From assembly GCA_021613535.1 (NCBI GenBank), contig CP075496.1:7812001-7876000 (forward strand): DNA of 64,000 bases, in the 5' to 3' direction. The first letter of the stretch is position 1. Each line of letters opens with the position of its first letter. The DNA is from Adineta vaga. Its lineage: Eukaryota; Rotifera. Made by a program: the position numbers and the translations under genes. The notes under the pieces were generated by a model. That model was not told where the DNA came from and did no database searches. It worked only from the letters and a program-made list of their open reading frames with translations. Positions 1 through 11,194 of this stretch are shown here, one piece after another.

Positions 1-2061
1 TTTCAATAGTCGTCTATTTGTTGTTTATGAGAAAGCAAAAGAATATTTGAACAAAATATCATCAAATATTGATCAACAACTCGATCTATGGCAATATCGT
101 CGAAATATCATTCTTGATCAAATAAATTCATCATCATCATCATCATCATTCGATTTTCTTTTACCAAAAACGCAACGTATCAATGAATTAACCATTGAAG
201 CAGTTCAAGGTTAAATAATAAAAAAACAAATAATTAAACTCATTTTCTAAAACGATTATTTTTAGCTTTATGTCGAGTTGATCTATTAGTCGAACAAATT
301 CTTCGCATTGATCCAAAATCAGCAGCACAAACGCGTTCTATTCCAATATCAACATCTTTTTCAGCACGATCAATTGATACCAATGTTTCGAATTCGACAA
401 TGAATACTGTGATGTCTCGTGTACGTCATCCTGCACCTCCAATAGACACTAAATCCAGTTAAACAGCAATCATATGTTGAACCGATGATAAACGGAAAAC
501 CAATAGGACAGTCAAACTATCCTATACCTGTACTACGAACACCACAACAATCATCAGCAACTCGTTTATCCTTAGCTGCAACACAAGAAAAATCTGGTTT
601 TAAACCTATTGAACAACAACAACAACAACGTCAACAGAATCAACAACAATCATCTACCATTTCTGAGAATACATCGAGACCAACACCAATCCATCCACAA
701 ACTGATCATTATACTTCTAACGAACGACTTACATTTGTAAGTATATGAGTTTTGAAAGTGTTTTTGTATCGATTCTAATTCTTGTAGTCAATCACGTAAG
801 ACATAATCATTCGAAAGTAAACATAGATTTAATTGTTCAGTTTTTTAAACAAATAATATCGATTCTGGTTTGATAAGATTTCATGTTTGTGTTTAGCCTC
901 GTTCAACTATCCCATCATACGGTACACGAACACCATCATCTGATCGTATTACATCTCCAATGCCACCTCTTTCTTCAGTCAATCAAGTACCACCGAATTA
1001 TAATCAAGCACCACCGCGTATGTATCAATCGATGGAGGCCAGTTTGAAAAAATATTTTCTCATCTTATTCTAATACAGCTGATAAAGTCAAAGTGAAATT
1101 ACAACGTATTCAATCTGGTACAAAATGGAAAAAAGCGAAGATCGATGTCATTGATTCACTTTCGGCATTTTATGCTGAAAACCATGAAGAAGGTGTACGT
1201 GCAAGATTTGATCGTATGTTAGAAGATCTTCAGTAAGTTACAAAAGAAAGTAAATTCATAATGAAGAAAATCACTAACTGCTTTGTTTTCCTATTTTTTA
1301 GTGATTATTATGATAGTTTAGAACAATCGAATAATCTCTTACCCTTACAGAATGTTTCAATTGGTGATTTTGGTGTAGCGAAGTATACTGATGATAATCA
1401 TTGGTATCGAGCACGTCTATTGATGTGTGAAGAAAATGACCGAATTCGTATTGTTTTTATTGATTTCGGCAATATTGAAACAAAATATATGCATGAATTT
1501 TTTCCACTTGACAAATTATACACTGATCTACCTGCACAAGCTATAGCTTGTACTTTGTCAGAAGTAAGAAAGATCGAAAACAAAAAATATGTTCGTCATA
1601 ACAATAATAATATATTATCTTTCAGGCTTTTCCTCGTTCACCAACTGAAAATGAAATACTATGGCCTCAAGATACTATTCAAATTTTTCGAGAAGAAGTT
1701 GTAAATAAATATGTTGAAGTCGTTTTTGTTGATACCGGAGAAGGATCAGAACAATGGTATATTCTTACCTTTTTTTTTAAATAATAGTTCCAACAAATAT
1801 CTGTTGATTTTCTTTGCTTTTAATTATAGGCCTTTACATTTTGTTAAAATTAATGTTGGTAATCAAGTAAGTTAAATATACAATTGAATTTGAAATTATT
1901 TATTATGTCTTCTCATTTAGTCTGTAACCAATGTACTAAATCTAAAACAACATATTGAACCAAGACCAAATCAATACATTGCTAGTCAACTTGCAAGCTC
2001 AATTTCTCATCAAGAATATATTCTTTTCAATGTACCTATTAGTGAAGAAGAATTCGAATAA
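1..2061 (+). CDS. Tudor-domain protein 1 of tandem family (5' partial)
   Basis: Exons read as <1-209, 266-420, 467-736, 897-1017, 1079-1232, 1302-1563, 1626-1756, 1830-1866 and 1921-2061; about 492 residues are visible and the N-terminus lies outside the window. The first exon may really begin at base 10, after an AG. The N-terminal part is helical and then Ser/Pro/Gln-rich and disordered, with a short Gln run. The C-terminal part is an extended Tudor domain: a flanking segment (1079-1232), then the barrel with GDFGVAKYTDDNHWYRARL and the hallmark FIDFGN (1302-1563). Such domains usually bind methylarginine tails, often of Piwi-clade Argonautes in germ granules; that role here is inference. 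The gene is followed by two same-strand relatives with matching intron phases. The intron at 421-466 is only 46 nt. Confidence 0.82.
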
Positions 2062-3637
2062 TACATCTAGAAAACAAATTACAGTGGATTGTTTCCCAGT
2101 TTGTCTGTTTAATAACGACAAACTCTTTGTTTTCTTTTCTCGCTTTCTTCATATGTGTCATACTCTTCATGCCTTCAGTTTTATTTCATATATGTACGTA
2201 TTGTTGTTGTTTGCTTTGATATATCTTCTGTTACTTTTGAAATTTACTTATGTACGTATCTATACAAAGATTCCCATGATTATAAATTTAGTATAGTGAA
2301 GAAGAAGAAGAAGAAGAAGAAGAAGAGATAGATTCATTTCTACATCAATATATTTCAGATCATTGAGTTTCTTGTTACTGTTGTTGTTGTTGTTACATCG
2401 TCATATTTTACCTGGTATTTTTGATATGTTATGTCTGTGTTTTATTTCTCATGATTGTCGATAGAAAATCAAGCGAAAATAATGGTAAATACATAATAAA
2501 ATTAGAAGCTTTTATTCGTCAGAAAGGAATGAATTAAAATATAATGTGCCAATCTTTATATACGAAGACTACTTGACTGATAACTGGAAAATTATCAGGT
2601 ACGAATAATAGATTTGCATGAATTTCAATGCAAACTGAAAGAAAAAAAGTTGTCCTATGCAGCAAACAATAACTTACAACAGACAAGGTATTAGTAAATG
2701 CCTCGACTCTGAATTTTATATTAACTGATGTTTGTACATAAAATCTGATGTGATTATATTTGATTTTATTACTATCTTTTTTTTGTATATTGTTCAGTGC
2801 AATGATTCGATGAACTTAATCAGTTATCAAATATTTACCTAGAAATAAATCACTTGTATGAACTCTGCATATGCTGATTGAGGTGAGTTGATATTAAGTA
2901 CATTATATAACCAAATATGTTGCTCTCACAAACTATGTTTTGGCATTTAATATTAATAACAGTTCTACTAACATCTTACTAATAATAGATAAAAACGAAT
3001 TTAAGCTACGTTTCTCACTAATGCATGCCCAACGATCATATGCTACTCACATATGCATGTGTACGTTTGTCTCATTTAGCCACTGTAATTTTGACAGCCG
3101 GTATATTGTTGAATTATACATCAATTTGTTCGAAATATGGTTCAAATTGACGTTTCAACTATATGATATCAAGAAAACAAACAACAATGATGGTAACCAA
3201 CTATCACTAGCAAGCAATATACATAAAACACATCCAAGATAATGAAATCTATAGATTTGCTTCCAAATACTTGATAATTTAGTGTGTTCGTCCAACTGAT
3301 TGTCAAAATTCTATACGAAACTTATTATTTTAATAGCCTGTGGTCTTGGAAACCTGTTAAATCCGACTATCAAATTGATCGACCTGGCTATAACAAAATA
3401 CTATATCGACACTCTGAAAACTCAACTTGATGATTATATAATGTGTGTTTCAACATGTATTCAATGACTTTGAAATGGGATCCCAATGATTTTATTGATA
3501 CAATCATGTGGTATACATAATAGTTGTAAACCTTTATTGTTTGCTTTTCATCCAATAAAAATTGCATATTATACTACACTCTTTAGTTTATGCATAACAT
3601 AATCAGGATTGTTTTTAATTTGAATATCATTTTAGAT
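2062..3637. other. Gene-free interval between Tudor genes 1 and 2
   Basis: AT-rich DNA with no convincing exon. It must hold the 3' UTR and polyadenylation region of the upstream gene (AATAAA-like strings near 2494) and the promoter of the next. A GAA trinucleotide run lies near 2297-2327. Short open frames here have no domain, codon or splice support. Confidence 0.6.
2297..2327 (+). repeat. GAA trinucleotide microsatellite
   Basis: About nine GAA units in tandem, purine-only on the plus strand, just 3' of the first Tudor gene. Confidence 0.85.
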
Positions 3638-5678
3638 ATGATTTCTTCGAAGGAAATAAATCCAGTTGAAGTACTCGACGATGTTGATCATCTTCTCTTC
3701 TTATGTGATCGTTTAAGTAAACGCTTACAACAGGTTACATCATTTGTTGATGAAATTAAACAAGCATGGATAAATAAACGAAAATCCATTGAAATTGATG
3801 TTCATATTGCATCAATAGAAGCTCAAAAAGCATCCAAATGTCATAAAGTCTTATTAAATGTTGCTGAAAAACTTGCCGTTGTTGAACTTCAAACGGAATC
3901 ATTACATGCTCTGCAATCTGCTACATCGAATATCTCTCTCAATACGATTGAAAAGCGTGAAGGTAAATAAAAACAACTAATTCTCTGCAAATTTTCATAT
4001 AATCTTAGAAACTAGTCATTTTTAAGTATCGTTTAATTTAAACTTCATTATATACCTTGTCATCAATTTATACATATATAATATAGATTATAAGTAGATT
4101 TAATAATAGTAAAGTATTTCATCAGTTACAACGAAATTTATTTTCTGTTCTAGAACAACAATCATTCACTAATCAACGTGCTGGTGTAGCTTTTCAAAGT
4201 CCATCACAGATTGTTAAAAATTCAACGATTAATGCGTTTACACCAAGAAATTCAGCATCCTTATTTAGTGAAGCAGTTTCAGTTAAACAACCACCTGGAC
4301 AACTTCAAATACAAACAGAATCAAACTATCATCGATCATTATCTGGTACAGATACTATTAGTTCTAATCAACAAAAATTCTCTTCACAAAATCTGCTCAT
4401 TTCACAAACATCACATTTTCCAGTAAATCAGAAACCAACACAAAATGGTCTAATCAACGGATATCAAAAACAATCATCGAACGTTATTATTCCTCGTCCA
4501 TCGACTTTGACAGATTCATATTCATGTATATTTAAAAATCATACAGTTAATTCAATTTATTTTTTATTTTTATTCTAGCTAGATCATTAAATGAATCGAA
4601 TGTAATGAATGAAAAAGTTCGAGTTAAAATGCAAGTTATCAAAGCAGGTACTATTTGGCGAAATGCGGACATACCAATTATTGATCATCCATCGGCATTT
4701 TTCGTTTGTAATCAAGATCCACGCGTTGCTGAACAATTTCATATGATAGCAATAGAAATGAAGTGAGACATACTATCTTAACATGTTTTTTATATATCTA
4801 CTTCCGTTTGACGTTTTTCCCTAGTACTCATTACAATAAGCCAACCAATACAGTTGTACCATTGCAGAATCCAGCTATTGGTGATTTTTGTGTTGCTCGT
4901 TTTAGTGAAGATCAACATTGGTATCGAGCTCGAGTTGTTCTTATACATAGTAGTATGTAATCATTTCTATTCATTGTTTTAAAATGATAAACTAAATAAA
5001 ATTATTTTATTTTAGATGAATCCATTCTTATTGTTTTCATTGATTATGGAAATTCAGAAACGAAACCAGCAAATGAAATTTATCCAATGCAAGAATCATT
5101 ATCACGTTTACCAGCTATGACTGTTGCTTGTACATTAGCTGAGGTAAGCTTTTGTTCAACTGATTTTTTTATCATAAACAACATGTTTTTTTAGTCATTT
5201 CCTCGAAATGAAAACTTTTGGACGACTGAAGCAACTGAATTATTTAATCAATTAGTAAAAAATCGTATTGTTGAAGTACATTTTCAACAAGGTAGTGGTC
5301 AACAATGGTAGAAATACATACATTCATATCTCCATATATTGTTCAATGATTTTGTTTGTCTTTGTAGGCCACTTCATTTTGTCAAAGTAATGCTTGATGG
5401 ACAGGCAAGTATAGCAAAGCCATTTACTTTCAAATATAGATCTCATTTTTATTTTTAGTCGGTTGTTCAACATCCAAAACTAGTATCTCATATTACTTCA
5501 GTTCGAAATGAACAGATTGCCATGCATTTCAATGACAAACTTACTTCAATGGAATATATTTTGTACAATGTAGCTGTTGTTGAATCAGATATTTACAATG
5601 GTAGTAAGTATAGACTCAAAGATTAAATTCAATTTTGTATCACGAACTCAATCTCATTTTGTTTCAGTTCTTCCATAG
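3638..5678 (+). CDS. Tudor-domain protein 2 of tandem family
   Basis: Nine exons: 3638-3962, 4154-4525, 4579-4762, 4825-4952, 5016-5143, 5195-5307, 5368-5404, 5459-5603 and 5668-5678, giving 480 residues. The ATG at 3638 sits just after a TTTTAG, so a 5' UTR intron or trans-splice acceptor is likely. Residues 1-110 are predicted helical or coiled coil, the next 130 are Ser/Gln/Pro-rich and disordered, and the C-terminal half is one extended Tudor domain with GDFCVARFSEDQHWYRARVV and FIDYGN. Exon order and phases match the upstream gene almost one to one, including the split Trp codon before PLHFVK and the following 37-nt exon. The intron starting at 5405 appears to use a GC donor (GCAAGT). 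The last exon carries only four codons including the stop and is the least certain. A methylarginine reader role in small-RNA or germ-granule biology is inferred from the family. Confidence 0.85.
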
Positions 5679-8600
5679 CATGCGTCACAAAACAAAATTT
5701 AGTTTATTAAACAAAAAAAAGAGACATTTAGATATTTGTTTCATTTTTCTTTAATTGTATTCATTGAAAATTTCATTATAGGCCAGAATGAAATTTTAGA
5801 TAACATGTCAGTGAATTTTCTTTATTCTATTTGTGAGTTATGTTTTTTCTTTTTGAGATAGTCTTGCTTTCTATGTGAGTTCATATATGAAAATGAAACA
5901 TTCATTGGTTTTGTCTATGTTTTTGAAAACTGAACTTTTCTTTTCGTGAAAAGGAATAAATAGAATAGTTACTTTGAAAAATGATGCTACATTTTATATT
6001 AATATAAATTTAAATACCAGAAAACGATCAATCAAGTATTATGCCAAAAAAATTATTAATATCGTCACATATATTACTAGTTATATTTTGCAGTAGTTTT
6101 GATCAGTGTACTATTTTATTTGAATTTTCGTTTTTCATAAACTATTATGCGATTTTACGGCAATTCTCGAGCATTTACAATACAATCATCAATTGACTAA
6201 ACGGAAATTATTTAAGAAACTTTTGTTTTATAAAATTGGTCGACGAGAATTTCTTGGTTGAACTATGGAAAAGATTGAACTAAAATGAAAACTATTACTT
6301 GACTATTAGCACCATCTACTCATTGAAAAAACTACAGTTTGGAAACGAAGATACGATAACGTTAGAACAAGCTGCACTGTTAGTATGTGTAATGTTGAAC
6401 TATTTAATCGAATGTTCGTATTTCTACTAGATCTACCTTTTGTTTCAGAATGACACATGAGCAACGATCTTATTGGTGCTTTCCTTAAACAATGAGTTCT
6501 TTCTTTTTCCAATTTCCATGCTTTTGAAAATTGTAATAATTTTCAAATTTTCTGAAAAGTTTTTTTCATCATTTCTTGAAAATATCGCTCAAAATAAACA
6601 CTCGAACATATGGCAGTATTTCAATAAAAATCTCACTGTCTATAGAAGTTAATCGAATAGAAAGGTGTTATTCTGTTATTCATCATATACTTATTCCAAC
6701 ATTAGATTGATTCGTTTCCTTTCAATATGATTTGATCTTACATAGTAAGAAAAAAAAATTCAAGAATATAAGCAGTGAATGTGAATCAACGGTTCAATCA
6801 ACGGTATATACTCATTATGGTATTGTTGAATGAGGTATGTTTTGTCCATTCTCTTCAATATGCATACATATTTTGAAAATTTTTACTTTGTTATTTGAGA
6901 CCATTAAATGACTCTATTGTGCACTACACACGAAAACGACAGAACTCAATATAATCAATAAATCTCAACTGAAAGGTATGTATAAACATAGACGCATACA
7001 ACAACAGACATCTGTTTCTCGTCCGTACTTACTCGAGAGTAAAGTCAGTATAGGTACATGTACTTATGATGCATCTTAAAGATTTCTTTATTCAGAGGAA
7101 GAATGTGAAGAATAGGTGTTCGTAATCCGTAAAAACCTCGAAATACGATTCGTTTGCACAAGAATACTTAAAAAGTGACTTCAATCATTTTCACACAGCA
7201 CAGATGTTTCGTCGAAAGATGTTGAGAATTTACTATAAAACGATATGAATATCTAAAAATACTTTTTGTATAGAAACACGATCATATAAATATGGCAATC
7301 GACAAGATTTTCAACATGTTTATCTGGTGCGATGCTACCTTTATGAAAACTGATATGAATACATTACAAAGAAACTATTTCCCTTGGAACAAGCTATGTA
7401 CACTCGCACATACAGATGACATTGGACATTCTTGACAAAACGATCGGTATGCTTGGTATAATAATATTGCATAATTAATGGCATCATATGACTCTACCAT
7501 AATTATTTATATGAAGTATGCTTGCCTTGCTTTTCTTGAATTACATGTGAGTGTATACGATGTTTGAAAAACAAAAACTACAAAATATCGTCTAGAAAAA
7601 TTTTGAAGAAATTCATTATGCGAGAGAAATACAGTTCGACAAGATGAAAGTTCTGTTTTGTATCGAGTAATTAATATAGAAATTTATTGTGTTGTTATAA
7701 TTTATTAGTTCTAAAAGCGTTCCTCTTCGCCTTCTCAACGAGCACTACTATGCAGAGATATTCATTTATAAAACTGAAAATAATTTTATGAAGTGATACT
7801 TTTAGTTTTACCCTTGAAGAAGTTAGATTGGCAAACTTGCATTGAAAAGAAATGAGAAAAAAATAACTAAAGTAAATAATAATAATAATCGACCTTACAA
7901 AGTATGAAGGTAAATTATTGAGTCTTCTTTATAAAAGAGAAAACATTCTTTTCACATTTAATCTTGTTATTTGAGAACAAATATGTACTCACATATCATA
8001 TTTGTGCAATAGTTAGTTGAAAATAAATCATTACCTAGTGGTAAGCATATATATTTTCGAGTACCGTTAATTCTTCACCCTGCATTGTATGTAAATTCTA
8101 ATATTGAATATTTAGTTGGTGTATATAAAATTACATAATGATCGAGAGAGATTGAGTAGATATGACTATTGTGTTGGATAAATGTATAATATTTCAGACA
8201 AAAGAGAATATAAATGATTAGTTTAGTAATCTTGATTCATCTATATGAGTATAATTTTAATTTTCAGTGATTATTCAGTATGAAAAATCAATCAAAACCG
8301 AATATCAATACAATAACGTTTTTATCTTTCATATTGATCTTTCGTTATTCAATCGTCTATTCAAGAACGAGCATTTGAACAAGTTTACAAACATGTTAAA
8401 TTACTTTTCGAACATTTCTAGATTTCGGTATGTTCTTAAACTAGAATAGTTCATAGTTCATATAATTATTTTCGATGAATATTCGACAATTAATCAAATG
8501 AATATTTTTTACATAGGTCATTATCTGAATGATATATAGTGAAAATTAATCGATATCGTAAGTCGTTTCATCTGTAAACAAGATTATCAAAATATTGTAC

Positions 8601-9799
8601 CATTTATTTTCTCGTATAGAATAATGTTCTCATTCTCATTCGATGGATATAGCTTTTGCTAATTTTTAATCTTCTTGATGAATAAAGGCAAAACAATTCC
8701 GTCTACTATCCTGACAAATTATTCAGTTATGCATATAAATAATTTTATGGTCGCCTGATACGGTAGGTTGTTTAATATCATAATTTTAAAATAGATTCTT
8801 TTTGTGAGTGAGAGTAATATGAATAAGTAAACGTGATATGAGTAGATCAGAAGAATGTTCTATGTATTGTATGAAAAGATAAACAAAATAGCTAAATATG
8901 AATAAATACGACATAACGAGTAGAAAGGTTATTATCAGACGATCAAGGCATCTAATTTTCTCCTCATGACCTCTTGTAAATTACTGTTAGTACTGAAAGA
9001 TCTTTATAATTACTATGAATAGTTGCTTATTAAATAGATGTTGAAGATAGGAGACATGATAAATTATGTTTGCTTTTCTTCAACAATAATATTTTTATAA
9101 TCTGTCACCTTCGCAATCATGTCGTCTGGAAGAAAATTTTAATCGAAATACAAAGTTATTTTTACATTCTTTTATGTTTAACGTTGCGTTCACAGTATTT
9201 TTCTTACTAAAAATAACAGAACAACACCATTAGAATAATAAGAAATGGTCGATCTTTTTTTCTATTAATTATAATATTCCTCATCATAAACATCCTGCGA
9301 AACTTAATCATAAGTACAAAATAAGTGAAGCGCCTGATCTATTCGTCCTCTTTTATATAATTATTATACATTCAAAATGATAGAGATGCGCACTTTTCCT
9401 TTAGATTTTCCTGTCAGCCGACCAAGATGGTTTATTATCTAGGGATTGATTTGTGACTACAGTTCAATTAGCTGTAGAAAAATATTGGATGAAGTTTGAT
9501 CTGCATTAATCCTAATTATTTTGTGTTGTAACAATACTTTGTTGACGTGGTCTCCAATAGAATCGTATGTTATACAATTTCTAAATATAGTTTGAATAAG
9601 AACATTTTTATTAATTCTTTTAGAATTATACTAATTGTTTATGTGTTATCAATACTTCAGTTTATTTTGAGTCAAATAATAATAAATATGCTAAGTGTAA
9701 ATCAGCATTATTATACATGGATTTTGTTCTGACTTATAAGCATTGGATAGTATAGATATCAAATTCGAACAGTTTCAGATTGCTTTTTTCTTTTTCATT
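5679..9799. other. Gene-free 4.1 kb interval
   Basis: AT-rich, with no supported exon on either strand, no transposon frame, no long direct or inverted repeats noticed and no tRNA-like fold. It separates Tudor genes 2 and 3 and may hold decayed sequence from the duplications, but nothing was recognisable by eye. Confidence 0.5.
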
Positions 9800-11194
9800 A
9801 TGAATGCTTCAACAATTGATAAATTTTTCTGTAAAAATTCCAATCTATATACTCAATTAACGTCATCACCATTAACTGAATTTGCAGATAGTGGTGTTGT
9901 CAGTCGTACAACACCATTGTCATCAATAAATGAAAATAAACTAGATGACAATCATCAGAATAACAATGAAGATGACGATGATGATCAATCGATCTCTACT
10001 GAACATCAATGTTTTTCAATAATTACTAAATGTAGGATATTTTTTCTTCATTATAGAAAAACTTTTCATCTGATTTATTTTAGCGAAACTTCGATATAAA
10101 AAATGCGATGAATATAAACAATATTCCAATTGTTTGATCACCTATCTTGATCATCCGTCAGCAATATTCATACAACTATCTCAGGATGGTAAACATTTTC
10201 AACAAATGCATCAAGATATGAAGTGAGTATTTTCTTTCTCATTGTAATCATATTTCTTCTTCTTTTTTCTTCATAGTCGATATTACATGGATAATTTAAA
10301 TGGCTTCTCAAATATCTCTATTGATGCATTCAACGTCGGTGATTTTTGCGTGGCTTATTCAAATCGATATTTCGAATTTTTTCGCGCACGAATTTTAAAT
10401 ATTGATCCAACGAGTACATGCTATGAAAGAATATTTTTTATTCACCAAAGAAAATAATGTACATTTTAAATTTTAGAAAATCAATGCTTGATCATTTATG
10501 TTGATTTTGGTAATTCTGAATGGATACATTTGAAAGGTATTCGTCCACTTCATGCTGAATTTGCTAAATTAGATATTCAAAGTATTCCTGTAACTCTTTC
10601 TCATGTATGCTTGTTCTCTGTGTTATATTTCAAAATTTACATTCGTTCTATTTCAATATAGATTGTTCCAAAGAAAGATATGAATACGGGTGCAATTGGA
10701 TGGGATACAAATGTTGGTAAATCATGTACACGAAAATTACGTCGACTAGTAATTAAACCCGAAGGTGAACCATTCTTATATGTGTCCGTTACATTCTTAT
10801 CGGTTGAGCGGTGGTGGCCATTACCTTTTGTTGATATTAAAGTTGATGGACAGGTAAATGTCTATTAGCGACCTCTCTTTAAATCACTTCCAAGAACGAA
10901 AATCTATCATATTTTCCTGACTTTGTCCAATGGAATCAATTTGAATACAATGAAATGAATGATTCTTCTATATATTCATAGGATTTAGCTGAAATACTTC
11001 ATCGCGATGGTTTTGCTCGTCTAACACGAAATAATAAAGATTTAAGAATGATCTATCCAACTTTCGGTAATCATCCGAGTGAATCTCTGATATTTGGTTT
11101 ACAATCAACAGAACGGTTGGAAAGTATGAGATCATCTTCTTCAATATCGTTGAATTCATATTTTTGTTACATCATCTTAGATCAATATGAATGA
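9800..11194 (+). CDS. Tudor-domain protein 3 of tandem family, divergent
   Basis: Seven exons: 9800-10031, 10084-10222, 10277-10413, 10477-10604, 10662-10853, 10982-11123 and 11181-11194, giving 327 residues. A short acidic, low-complexity N-terminus (Asn/Asp/Glu run near residue 55) replaces the long helical and Gln-rich half of its relatives. The extended Tudor domain follows: a flank with YLDHPSAIF, the strand GDFCVAYSNRYFEFFRARIL and the hallmark YVDFGN. The HWYRA segment of the other two copies is FEFFRA here, so the aromatic-cage region has changed. Introns before the barrel and after LSH align with the relatives, but the split-Trp intron is missing: RWWPLPFVDIKVDGQ lies inside one exon. 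It is a divergent family member and could be specialised or losing function. Confidence 0.8.

Noticed and set aside
1955-2296. Plus-strand frame overlapping the end of Tudor gene 1
   Set aside because: It is a shifted frame through the last exon and 3' UTR; the true exon frame ends at 2061 and matches the related gene.
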